DNA of 40,426 nucleotides from RUG14300 sp964561145 (GTDB taxonomy: Bacteria; Bacillota; Clostridia; Christensenellales; CAG-1252), in the NCBI GenBank assembly GCA_964561145.1, contig CAZLNZ010000018.1, forward strand, positions 1 to 40,426, written 5' to 3'. Within the stretch, counting starts at the first letter, position 1. Each line of letters starts with the position of its first letter. Made by a program: the position numbers and the translations under genes. Below the pieces are notes generated by a model that was given only the letters and a program-made list of their open reading frames with translations, made no database searches and was not told the origin of the DNA. Of this stretch, positions 7,591-15,131 are shown in pieces.

Positions 7591-7619
7591 ATTATATAAC
7601 TATAAGCAATAATTATCAA
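7591..7619 (-). promoter_or_regulatory. queT promoter
   Basis: TTGATA (7614-7619), 17 bp, TATAAT (7591-7596). The start falls near 7584, at the first stem of the pseudoknot. Confidence 0.75.
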
Positions 7620-7661
7620 GCATTTTTAATTCGTTCAAACAGATAAGTATGTACATAAAAG

Positions 7662-7676
7662 GTCATACTGAGATAC
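7662..7676. repeat. Truncated, inverted family A end
   Basis: GGTCATACTGAGATAC on the plus strand is the reverse complement of the CTCAGTATGAC end of family A, followed directly by ATAC. Only this short part is recognisable. The rest of 7620-7800 shows no gene. Confidence 0.45.
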
Positions 7677-7809
7677 AAGCTTTGCCTTTCATCACTTACG
7701 GCTTTTTTGAGGATGCGACGTATGTCTTGCCACCCGCCCTAAATAAGATAACGTTATTACGGCGTTAGCAACATATCTTGCTATTATTTTCATACTATGG
7801 CATTACCTT

Positions 7810-7895
7810 AATAAGGAGGAGATACCGGCACTTCGTGTCGCCCCGTTGGGGTTCGACTCCGTAAATTGGGACCAATTTCCTCCGATCAGTACGAC
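7810..7895. repeat. Structured intergenic repeat, family A, copy 3
   Basis: AATAAGGAGGAGATACCG, then CGGCAC-TTC-GTGTCG (one G-U pair), CCCC-GTT-GGGG and AAATTG-GGAC-CAATTT, ending GATCAGTACGAC. The pairing is preserved although the bases changed. Confidence 0.8.
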
Positions 7896-7976
7896 ATTTA
7901 GACATATCCTTTGCAGCATTTGTATATTTTTAAGAAACTTATATGACATTCCTGACTGCCATTTTGTCATTTTGAA

Positions 7977-8013
7977 ACTTTATTTATTTACTGCACAACA
8001 TTCGTGTGACATT
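7977..8013. repeat. Family B end sequence, isolated copy
   Basis: ATTTACTGCACAACATTC followed by GTGTGACATTTAG matches the unit ends of the 6563-7017 array (TTTACTG..CACATTC..GACATT). Confidence 0.5.
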
Positions 8014-8086
8014 TAGATGAATGTTCTGCGTTTTTATTAGGTTGCTACCTCAAAAAAATGCTTAGCGATTGAGTTAAGTGTGTGCT

Positions 8087-8166
8087 ACGATGCGTAAAAC
8101 ACACCTACAATCCCCGGTCTTTTCGCTTTACTTCGTGACAGTCCTCTTTACGTCACCGAGGTCTTT
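8087..8166 (+). repeat. Intergenic repeat, family C, copy 2
   Basis: CTACGATGCGTA, ACACACCTACAATCCCC, then GGTCTTTTCGCTT. It corresponds to the minus strand of 6302-6372 but is diverged. A GTGAC/GTCAC inverted repeat lies in its second half. 8167-8345 shows nothing further. Confidence 0.5.
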
Positions 8167-8347
8167 TCACAAGGATTTTATGAGTTGATATATTGTACCA
8201 TATAGCATTTTCTCATGAGTTTACAGTCTCCATACTTCGAGAAACCTTTTTATAAAAAAATCAAGTATTTGTTTGTCGTACTATATACCATTAACTTTTC
8301 CCATATGTTGACAGCTTTGCTTTACACGAGGCAGACTATCAGAGGAA

Positions 8348-8376
8348 CAAAAAAGAGACCCTGTCAAAGAGTCCCT
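8348..8376 (-). terminator. Terminator of the 904-residue lipoprotein gene
   Basis: AGAGACCCT (8354-8362) and AGAGTCCCT (8368-8376) form a 9 bp stem (two G-U pairs in the RNA) followed on the minus strand by TCTTTTTT. Confidence 0.85.
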
Positions 8377-8399
8377 TTTCTATTCAATTAAAATCGGAA

Positions 8400-11114
8400 T
8401 TATTTAGTAAAGAGTGTAATTAAGCCATTAACTACAACATCTACTAAAATGCCAACATCCTTACCCTCTGTAACGGAAGGTGCGATAATTTCAACAGCCT
8501 CACCGTAGCTTACAAACTCAAGACTCGTAAGATTAACCTTTGCTTGAGCTTTGGGGAACTCAAATCCGAACATACAACCAACCTCAAAGGTAGGAATACC
8601 GAAGGAGGTCTTGTCGTCGAGAACCTTAAAGCTTCCGTTTCCGCCATATACTTTAAGTTCAACACCATCAAGGTTAGCGGTATAAGTGCCGACACCATCT
8701 TCGATTGCACCTGTAAATGTATAAGTATGAACCTCTTCACCCGTGAGTTTCAATACTATTGTGGAAGTTTCGCCTTTCTTATAGGTAAGGGTAAAGTCTA
8801 CGTAGTTATTCTTTACGGTTCCCTTGGTTACGTCATAGGTGATATGGCAAACACCATCGGATTCCCACTTAGAAAGATCAAGCTTTCCTGCATAAACAGC
8901 ATTGCCTTCAGCGGTCGCAATAGTTAAGGTAACTTCAGCCTCTTTCGCCTCGTCCCAGTTAGAGTAGTCAACGACTGCGGTGTAAACAACACTCTCATAC
9001 TCAACCTTAACAATAGCTTTATCTTGATTATCCTTATAGTTCCAATCAATTGTTACTACTGCAGCAGTTTCCTTGAAATCGGGGATACCTGCAAGGATAG
9101 GAAGTAAATCAATAAGATTGTCTTTTACGATGGTAACAACTTGATTATACTCTTTATTGGTCAAGCTGAGGTGGAAGTATTGCTCGAGATTGGAGAACTT
9201 ATAATCTAATATGGCAGATGTTTTCTCCCATTCCTTGATAAGGTTTTCCATTGCATCCTTAATTCCAAAGGCTTTGGTAATGGCATTCATATCAAGATTG
9301 ATCCATGACGGAGCCTCCTCAACGATTTCGACGTCACTTGCTTCTGCAGAACCGCCAAAGATACCAATAAGCTCTTGTACATAGCTTACGATAGGAGCAA
9401 TGATAGAGTCATTAGAAACAGCAAAACTTGCGAACGCACCAAACTTTTCACCCCAAGCAACATCTGTCAAGGAGCCGTGATATACATCAGAACCATATGT
9501 TAAAGTAAGAATTACATCGTCCCATTCGATATCAAAGTAAGCGTTGATAAATTGAGCATTATCCTTAAGAACATTGAGTTCCATTTGTCCTTGATCTAAA
9601 ACGAAAGGATTGATATCTGATTTGAAAGTCATTGAATAACTTCCGTCAAAAGCAGTATTTGTCTTGGAAACAACGAAGTCTGCTTTAGCCTCAGCATTCA
9701 AGGGGCTGAAGTAGTTGAAACCTTCGAGTGCATCCTTTTGATTAATCTTAAGAGCGGTATCTCTTTCTTGTTCACCAAGAGAGAACTCTTTGATTCCTAA
9801 GGCAAAGTTGATGGGTCCGTAAACCTTAGCCTCGGTATCTGTGCTGCTGAAGCGGAAATCTTTCTTTGCACAGTTGTAGCTTATTTCCAAAGAGGAAAGA
9901 GCCTTAGAGTCATTATCAACAACGGAATCGATAACAAGCTTACCGCCAATACCTTGGAAGGAACCGAGATCCAATTGATTAAGAGGAGCAGGAAGTGCAC
10001 TCAAATCAAGTTGACTAAGAACAGTGCTAAGTGAAGTAATTAAAGAATTCAAGAGGTCATCGAGGTCTATTACCAATTGATAATGAACACCGTCATCCAA
10101 CTTTTCTTCATAAGCACCGACAACAGTAGAAATGATAGGAGAAATAATACCGGCAACAGAAGAAGCACCCTCTATAGTACCTAATAACTCGGTAAGAGAA
10201 GCAAACTCTCTTTCATACCAAGGGGTTGTATCAACGGCATCACCGGCTTGTGCTACATTATTACCCAAAAAACCGTTTACAATAGCATTGATGTCCGCAT
10301 TATTGATATAGAGTTTTTGGTTATAGCTACCATAATTGATATACAAGTATATCTTTGTATCCTCTTGTGCATCATTTCCGTCATAATAAAGTCCAGCAAT
10401 AACCTCATCGGAAATAAGGATTTCCAAAGCTGCGAAGGTATCTTTTGCTTCGGGAGCAATATTGCCACGAACTGCTAAAGCGGCATCGACAAGACCGTCC
10501 GTCAAATCACCATAGTTGAATTGGAAATAAGCCTTTCCGGAAAATCCAAAGCCGTCTCCGTCTTCTGAGAAGGATCCTTGTGCTTCTTTAAGTGCATTTC
10601 CAACATTCTTCAAAGCAGCGGTAACAACCTTTCCGATTACCTTATCGGCATTTGAGAGTTTACTTGAATCCAAAACTTCGACGCCTGCATGAACACCTCG
10701 ATCTGCAACGGGCAACTTAATATCAATGCTATTTTTTACACCACTATCCTTAAAACTAATTTCAAGCTTAAAGGATTGAGTTGCAGCATCAACCTTATTA
10801 AGTTTTATAGCGGAAATTAATCCACTATCCTTAATTCCATTAAGTGCAGCACTTAACGAAGTGATATCAAGACTGTCGCCATTATAGTTATTAACAAGCC
10901 AAGCATTGGCATAAGCAACAATCAAATTTTGAGCAATAATGTCAGACTCTGTCAGTTCCTTTTCCGTCGGTATTACGGGATCGACGGGATCAACCGGATT
11001 AACAGGATCCTCAGGATCCCCACCGGGATTTTTTGTGTTATCACAAGCAACGAAAGAAACACATAGTGACATTATCAAAACAATAGTGATAACAAATATC
11101 AATGATTTCTTCAT
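8400..11114 (-). CDS. Large lipoprotein of unknown function
   Basis: 904 residues. A type II signal peptide ends in the lipobox SFVAC with the lipidated Cys24. A Pro/Asp/Gly-rich linker follows (repeats of DPV, about residues 30-50), so the protein should be tethered to the outer face of the membrane. The remainder looks beta-rich. Related segments recur, each ending in an aromatic-Asp/Glu turn: YHGSLTDVAWGE, then YTAVVDYSNWDE (about 711) and YAGKLDLSKWES (about 741). I recognise no family and no enzyme motif. It follows the r-protein cluster but has its own promoter and terminator, so it is a separate unit. Confidence 0.85.
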   Translation of the reverse strand: MKKSLIFVITIVLIMSLCVSFVACDNTKNPGGDPEDPVNPVDPVDPVIPTEKELTESDIIAQNLIVAYANAWLVNNYNGDSLDITSLSAALNGIKDSGLISAIKLNKVDAATQSFKLEISFKDSGVKNSIDIKLPVADRGVHAGVEVLDSSKLSNADKVIGKVVTAALKNVGNALKEAQGSFSEDGDGFGFSGKAYFQFNYGDLTDGLVDAALAVRGNIAPEAKDTFAALEILISDEVIAGLYYDGNDAQEDTKIYLYINYGSYNQKLYINNADINAIVNGFLGNNVAQAGDAVDTTPWYEREFASLTELLGTIEGASSVAGIISPIISTVVGAYEEKLDDGVHYQLVIDLDDLLNSLITSLSTVLSQLDLSALPAPLNQLDLGSFQGIGGKLVIDSVVDNDSKALSSLEISYNCAKKDFRFSSTDTEAKVYGPINFALGIKEFSLGEQERDTALKINQKDALEGFNYFSPLNAEAKADFVVSKTNTAFDGSYSMTFKSDINPFVLDQGQMELNVLKDNAQFINAYFDIEWDDVILTLTYGSDVYHGSLTDVAWGEKFGAFASFAVSNDSIIAPIVSYVQELIGIFGGSAEASDVEIVEEAPSWINLDMNAITKAFGIKDAMENLIKEWEKTSAILDYKFSNLEQYFHLSLTNKEYNQVVTIVKDNLIDLLPILAGIPDFKETAAVVTIDWNYKDNQDKAIVKVEYESVVYTAVVDYSNWDEAKEAEVTLTIATAEGNAVYAGKLDLSKWESDGVCHITYDVTKGTVKNNYVDFTLTYKKGETSTIVLKLTGEEVHTYTFTGAIEDGVGTYTANLDGVELKVYGGNGSFKVLDDKTSFGIPTFEVGCMFGFEFPKAQAKVNLTSLEFVSYGEAVEIIAPSVTEGKDVGILVDVVVNGLITLFTK

Positions 11115-11136
11115 TATTATTGTCCTCCATTTTATT

Positions 11137-11157
11137 TTGCATTAAAAATAAATGCAA
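11137..11157 (-). promoter_or_regulatory. Palindrome between promoter and start of the lipoprotein gene
   Basis: TTGCATT (11137-11143) and AATGCAA (11151-11157) form a perfect 7 bp inverted repeat with a 7-base A-rich loop. It lies in the 5' leader, about 22 bp before the ATG. It could be an operator or an mRNA-stabilising hairpin. Confidence 0.45.
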
Positions 11158-11169
11158 TATTATACACTA

Positions 11170-11198
11170 ATAATACAATATTTTATGTAAAAAGTCAA
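11170..11198 (-). promoter_or_regulatory. Promoter of the 904-residue lipoprotein gene
   Basis: TTGACT (11193-11198), 17 bp, TATTAT (11170-11175) on the minus strand. Confidence 0.75.
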
Positions 11199-11314
11199 CA
11201 GACATTTAAGCCGCAATAGTTTCCACTATATAAATGGTAAAAAGAAGGTATTATTTGATATTATAGAATAATGTGTCGTATTTTCGGCAAAAAATCAAGA
11301 CTATTGACCAAAAT

Positions 11315-11351
11315 AAAAAGCTTCGCTTAATATTGTTAAACGAAGCTTTTT
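11315..11351 (-). terminator. Terminator closing the r-protein cluster
   Basis: AAAAAGCTTCG (11315-11325) and CGAAGCTTTTT (11341-11351) form a perfect 11 bp stem 12 bases past the rplQ stop. The A and T ends make it work on either strand. Confidence 0.9.
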
Positions 11352-11363
11352 GATTAATTATTA

Positions 11364-11870
11364 TTAAACTAACTCTAAGATAACCATTTCTGCATCGTCA
11401 CCGGTTCTCTTGCCAAGCTTAATTAAGCGAGTATAACCGCCGCCGATTCCGTTTTGTTGATTACGGGTTGCATACTTGGGTGCATATACGTTGAAGATTT
11501 TCTCAATGAGAGGATGCTTTATATCACGGATACGGTTAGCATACTTGCTCTTGCTTTCGCCGTTTTCCTTTCTCTCTTGAACATCATAAAGGTTAGCCAT
11601 AAGTTTTCTTCTAGCGTTGAGTTTTTTAACGCCATCATTTACAAACTCGAACTCTTCAACCTCGCCTTTGTCGTTCTTGCGAGATTTTTTAACCTTAACG
11701 GTATCTTCATAAGTATTGATTGCAAGGGTTAATAGCTTGTCTACGATACGAGCTACATCTTTACCTCTTGTAACTGTGGTTTCTATCTTTCCGTACCACA
11801 ACAGATCGGTAGCTTGGCTTTTAAGCATAGCCATTCTTTGGTCTGTGGGTCTACCTAATTTTCTAGCCAT
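11364..11870 (-). CDS. rplQ: 50S ribosomal protein L17
   Basis: 168 residues. The N-terminus (RKLGRPTDQRMAMLKSQ) and the C-terminus (GKRTGDDAEMVILELV) are clear L17. The family is usually 112-130 residues; the extra 40-50 lie in the middle, a lysine-rich stretch beginning near KVKKSRKNDKGEVEEFEF. L17 sits near the exit of the peptide tunnel in the large subunit. Last gene of the alpha operon, 18 bases after rpoA, and followed at once by a strong terminator. Confidence 0.96.
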   Translation of the reverse strand: MARKLGRPTDQRMAMLKSQATDLLWYGKIETTVTRGKDVARIVDKLLTLAINTYEDTVKVKKSRKNDKGEVEEFEFVNDGVKKLNARRKLMANLYDVQERKENGESKSKYANRIRDIKHPLIEKIFNVYAPKYATRNQQNGIGGGYTRLIKLGKRTGDDAEMVILELV

Positions 11871-11888
11871 TTTGCTAATGCCTCCTAA

Positions 11889-12845
11889 TTATTCGTCGTT
11901 ATTGCGCAAGCTTAAACCTAAGTCCTCGAGCTTCTTGATAACCTCATCGAGTGACTTCTTGCCCAAGTTGCGAACTTTAAGCATATCCTCATCGGATTTT
12001 TTAGTCAAATCTTCAACAGTGTGAATACCAGCTCTCTTCAAGCAGTTGTAACTTCTTACAGAAAGGTCAAGATCTTCGATTGTCATTTCTAAAACCTTTT
12101 GTTGCTTGTTCTCTTCTTGATTTACGAGCACGTTAAACTCTCCAATGCTTCCGGATAAATCTACAACGAGCTTAGCATGGTCCTCTAAGATTTTAGCAGC
12201 CAAAGAAATGGTGTCCTTTGCAGAGGTCGTTCCGTTGGTTTTGAGTTCAACGGTAAGCTTGTCATAGTCTATGCTTTGACCAACACGGGTATCCTCTACC
12301 GCATAGCTGGTTGAAACTACGGGAGTAAATATACTGTCAATAGGAATATATCCGATGGGTTGTTTGGGATCTTTGTTCTTGATAGCAGGAACGTAACCTC
12401 TGCCCTCACCGATATACAACTCCATATCCAAATCCGCACCTTCATCAAGTGTACAGATATATAGATCGGGGTTCATAACCTCTACGTCTAAACCACAGTC
12501 GATATCACTTGCACGAACAACGCCGGGAACATTTCTTGTGATGCGAACTATAGGTTTATTTTCGTTGTCGATAGTTCCGATTGCTTTAAAGGCTATTTTC
12601 TTTATGTTGAGGATAATCTCAACAACGTCTTCTACAACGCCGGGGATTGTGCTGAACTCATGTTGAACACCTCTGATCTTGATGCCAACGGCAGCAACTC
12701 CGGGAAGGGCGGACAGTAGCATCCTTCTCAATGCATTGCCAAGGGTTGTACCCAAGCCCTTTTCTAAGGGCTCGATGACGAATCTAGCTTGGCTACCGTC
12801 TTCACTTTCTTCGGTAATTATCTGGGGACGCTTTATTTCTATCAT
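11889..12845 (-). CDS. rpoA: DNA-directed RNA polymerase subunit alpha
   Basis: 318 residues. The N-terminal assembly domain (about 1-230) carries GLGTTLGNALRRMLLSALPG, the dimerisation region. After a short linker, the C-terminal domain (about 250-312) has the helix-hairpin-helix pair that contacts UP elements and activators (SVRSYNCLKRAGI, VRNLGKKSLDEV). Two alphas form the platform for beta and beta'. Its place between rpsD and rplQ is the standard alpha-operon position. AGGAGG lies before the ATG. Confidence 0.98.
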   Translation of the reverse strand: MIEIKRPQIITEESEDGSQARFVIEPLEKGLGTTLGNALRRMLLSALPGVAAVGIKIRGVQHEFSTIPGVVEDVVEIILNIKKIAFKAIGTIDNENKPIVRITRNVPGVVRASDIDCGLDVEVMNPDLYICTLDEGADLDMELYIGEGRGYVPAIKNKDPKQPIGYIPIDSIFTPVVSTSYAVEDTRVGQSIDYDKLTVELKTNGTTSAKDTISLAAKILEDHAKLVVDLSGSIGEFNVLVNQEENKQQKVLEMTIEDLDLSVRSYNCLKRAGIHTVEDLTKKSDEDMLKVRNLGKKSLDEVIKKLEDLGLSLRNNDE

Positions 12846-12867
12846 TATTACAACCTCCTAATCAGAA

Positions 12868-13533
12868 TTACTTGGAGTACAACTCTACGATCATATGCTC
12901 CTTTATTCTGCTGTCAATATCTTCTCTCTCGGGGAGTCTTAAAACAGAGCCCTTGAGTGCTTCACGGTCAAATGATAACCATGCTGCAACGGTACCCTTA
13001 ACGGCGGAATCCTTCATTGCGGTGAAGAACTTGTTTCCTTGCTTCTCTGCTTTTACTGCGATTTCATCGCCGGCTTTGCAAAGATAAGAAGGAATATCAA
13101 CCTTTTTACCGTTTACAACGATATGACCATGGCAAACAAGCTGTCTGGCTTGAGCACGAGAATCAGCAATACCCATACGGTATACGATGTTATCAAGTCT
13201 TCTCTCAATGAGGATGAGCATGTTAGCACCGGTTACACCCTTCATCTTTTCTGCTTTCTCATAGTAAGAATAGAATTGATTCTCAAGTAAGCCGTAAATT
13301 CTCTTTGTTTTTTGCTTCTCACGAAGTTGAGCGGAATAGTCGCTGGTCTTCTTTCTTCCTGTTCTGATAGGTCCCGGAGGCAAGGGTTTCTTGTCGGCAC
13401 CCACTTTATCGAAGGGGCAGAGACGAGCAGCTTCACCGTCTTTATTGATATTATAACATCTGTTGCCCTTTAAATATAACTTCTCGCCTTCACGACGGCA
13501 GAGACGGCAACTAGGTCCTGTATATTTAGCCAT
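12868..13533 (-). CDS. rpsD: 30S ribosomal protein S4, with altered zinc-knuckle spacing
   Basis: 221 residues, longer than the usual 200-210. S4 binds 16S rRNA early in 30S assembly. The N-terminus has the zinc-type pattern Cys9-x2-Cys12-x13-Cys26, but the fourth cysteine is Cys39, twelve residues further on, where the common spacing is about five. An insertion around NKDGEAARL accounts for this. The S4 RNA-binding domain (RRLDNIVYRMGIADSRAQARQ) and the end (IDSRIKEHMIVELYSK) are normal. In some bacteria S4 represses the alpha operon. The spacer before rpsM contains a candidate structured site. Confidence 0.96.
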   Translation of the reverse strand: MAKYTGPSCRLCRREGEKLYLKGNRCYNINKDGEAARLCPFDKVGADKKPLPPGPIRTGRKKTSDYSAQLREKQKTKRIYGLLENQFYSYYEKAEKMKGVTGANMLILIERRLDNIVYRMGIADSRAQARQLVCHGHIVVNGKKVDIPSYLCKAGDEIAVKAEKQGNKFFTAMKDSAVKGTVAAWLSFDREALKGSVLRLPEREDIDSRIKEHMIVELYSK

Positions 13534-13550
13534 ATTATTTTACCTCCATT

Positions 13551-13937
13551 TTACAGTCTTCTACGCTTGGGAGGACGGCATCCGTTGTGAGGAATAGGAG
13601 AAACGTCCTTGATTAAGGTTACTATCATATCCATATTACCTAAAGCTCTGATAGCACTTTCTCTACCTTGACCGGGTCCCTTAACGTATACTTCAACGTA
13701 CTTCATACCACAATCTCTTGCAACGTCTGCAGCGGTTTCTGCTACAAGTTGTGCTGCATAGGGAGTGCTCTTCTTACCGCCTCTGAATTGAAGCTTTCCG
13801 GCACTGCACCAAGAAATTGCATTACCTTGCATGTCGGTAAAAGTTACTATGGTGTTGTTGTAAGAACATTGAATATGACATTGTCCTTTCTCAACACGGA
13901 TTTTCTCTTTACGTTTTGTTGATTTTCTAGCTGCCAT
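13551..13937 (-). CDS. rpsK: 30S ribosomal protein S11
   Basis: 128 residues, normal length. It forms the platform of the 30S subunit next to S6/S18 and contacts the mRNA exit region. Landmarks are QCSYNNTIVTFTD-like IQCSYNNTIVTFTDMQG, the glycine-rich VKGPGQGRESAIRAL, and the C-terminal PIPHNGCRPPKRRRL. It lies three bases after rpsM and 17 bases before rpsD. Confidence 0.97.
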   Translation of the reverse strand: MAARKSTKRKEKIRVEKGQCHIQCSYNNTIVTFTDMQGNAISWCSAGKLQFRGGKKSTPYAAQLVAETAADVARDCGMKYVEVYVKGPGQGRESAIRALGNMDMIVTLIKDVSPIPHNGCRPPKRRRL

Positions 13938-13940
13938 AGA

Positions 13941-14318
13941 TTATTTGCCCTCCTTCTTTCCGCGAGATACGGCATGACGCTTACCCTTTCTTGTACGAGC
14001 ATTGCGTTTTGAAGATTGACCGCGAACGGGGAGACCCTTACGATGTCTTACGCCACGGTAACAGCCGATTTCCTTTAAACGTTTGATGTCCATATCTACT
14101 TGACGTCTAAGGTCACCCTCGATTACGAGGTTATTTTCGATATAGTCACGTAATTTTGATACATCACTCTCACTCAGATCCTTAACTCTGATGTCGGGAT
14201 TGATGCCTGTTATTTCCAGTATTTTGTCTGCAGTTGTTCTGCCGATGCCATAGATATAGGTTAAACCAATCTCTATTCTTTTCTCTCTCGGCAAGTCTAC
14301 ACCAGATATACGAGCCAT
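13941..14318 (-). CDS. rpsM: 30S ribosomal protein S13
   Basis: 125 residues. S13 sits in the 30S head and touches the P-site tRNA and L5. The start MARISGVDLPREKRIEIGLTY (split here: MARISGVDLP, REKRIEIGLTY), the helix-turn region YIYGIGRTTADKIL and the basic end (GLPVRGQSSKRNART, then GKRHAVSRGKKEGK) are typical. GGAGGT precedes the ATG. A 189-base gap separates it from rpmJ, unusual in this tightly packed cluster. Confidence 0.97.
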   Translation of the reverse strand: MARISGVDLPREKRIEIGLTYIYGIGRTTADKILEITGINPDIRVKDLSESDVSKLRDYIENNLVIEGDLRRQVDMDIKRLKEIGCYRGVRHRKGLPVRGQSSKRNARTRKGKRHAVSRGKKEGK

Positions 14319-14398
14319 TAATTTACCTCCGATAACTCCTTAGTTAGTGTTTTTGATAATTGTTTTTTGTTACTATCTATATATAACCAACTACACAA

Positions 14399-14440
14399 CA
14401 AGAGGACAATTGGTGGAAAACAATTGTCCAGCCGCTCTTG
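14399..14440 (-). promoter_or_regulatory. Hairpin in the rpmJ-rpsM spacer (candidate r-protein control site)
   Basis: GGACAATTG (14404-14412) and CAATTGTCC (14421-14429) form a perfect 9 bp stem with an 8-base loop. An outer CAAGA/TCTTG stem (14399-14403 with 14436-14440) closes it across a 6-base one-sided bulge. No T-run follows, so it is not a simple terminator. In E. coli the S4 target lies at this same place, before rpsM. Confidence 0.55.
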
Positions 14441-14507
14441 CAAGCAGTTTGAATTACAAAAGACTCAAAATAGATTTTATCACTCTTTTACCAATAAAGC
14501 AACAAAA

Positions 14508-14624
14508 TTAACCTTGTTTTTGTTTATGATTTTTATATTTGCTACAAATAACCATTACGGTTCCGTGTCTTCTGATTATTTTACAGTTTCCGCACATAGG
14601 TTTAACTGACGGTCTTACTTTCAT
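14508..14624 (-). CDS. rpmJ: 50S ribosomal protein L36
   Basis: 38 residues, MKVRPSVKPMCGNCKIIRR at the start and a KQKQG end. It carries the L36 zinc site: Cys11, Cys14, Cys27 and His33. It is a small zinc ribbon that rigidifies 23S rRNA. GGAGGT lies just before the ATG. It is placed between infA (13 bases upstream) and rpsM, the classical position. The gene is so short that length-based gene finding misses it. A larger plus-strand ORF across it (14367-14609) is spurious. Confidence 0.95.
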   Translation of the reverse strand: MKVRPSVKPMCGNCKIIRRHGTVMVICSKYKNHKQKQG

Positions 14625-14637
14625 ATTTTACCTCCGA

Positions 14638-14862
14638 CTAGTTTTTATCTCTCCAAACGATTCTGCCTTTTGTTAAATCGTATGGGCTGAGCTCGACCTT
14701 TACGGTGTCGCCCTCGATGATTCTTATACTCTTCATTCTCATCTTTCCCGAAGGATAGGCAAGAATAATTTGATTGCTAGGTTCTAGCTGTACTCTGTAA
14801 TTTTGATAGGGTAAGATTTCAATTATTTTACCCGTTAACTCGATAACGTCTTGCTTTGACAC
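14638..14862 (-). CDS. infA: Translation initiation factor IF-1
   Basis: 74 residues forming one S1-type OB fold. It binds the 30S A site during initiation together with IF-2 and IF-3. Family features are DVIELTGKIIEILPYQNYRV, YPSGKMRMKSIRI and the ending LTKGRIVWRDKN. Only ten bases separate it from the upstream KOW gene, and rpmJ follows 13 bases later. Confidence 0.96.
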   Translation of the reverse strand: MSKQDVIELTGKIIEILPYQNYRVQLEPSNQIILAYPSGKMRMKSIRIIEGDTVKVELSPYDLTKGRIVWRDKN

Positions 14863-14872
14863 GAGATCCCTC

Positions 14873-15127
14873 CTAGTTAATATACTTTTTCAACATACAA
14901 ATCAAATTTGAGTCTTGAAGCTTTCCTTCCTTTAAAAGATTAAGTACATCGCTCTCGATCTCGCCTTTGAATTTCAGATGCTTTGGATTTTTCTCTTTAG
15001 GATTATCTATCTTACGATAGCGTCCGTCGCAAACCAAAGCGTTACCATTTTCACTATGTCCGACTACGATATAAGCTCTGCCCTTTTCGTGTCCTTGCTT
15101 CGAATATACTACGCTTCCTATTTCCAT
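14873..15127 (-). CDS. KOW-domain RNA-binding protein (L14e-like)
   Basis: 84 residues. The first half is a KOW motif of the L14e/L6e/L27e type (GSVVYSKQGHEKGRAYIVVG), and YRKIDNPKEKNPKHLKF follows. Proteins of this kind are commonly encoded between map and infA in Clostridia; the position here, 4 bases after map, fits. An RNA-binding role on or near the ribosome is inferred from the fold, not shown. Confidence 0.85.
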   Translation of the reverse strand: MEIGSVVYSKQGHEKGRAYIVVGHSENGNALVCDGRYRKIDNPKEKNPKHLKFKGEIESDVLNLLKEGKLQDSNLICMLKKYIN

Positions 15128-15131
15128 ATTA

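Noticed and set aside
14367..14609. 80-residue plus-strand ORF
   Set aside because: It lies across rpmJ and the rpmJ-rpsM spacer on the opposite strand; rpmJ is clearly the real gene.
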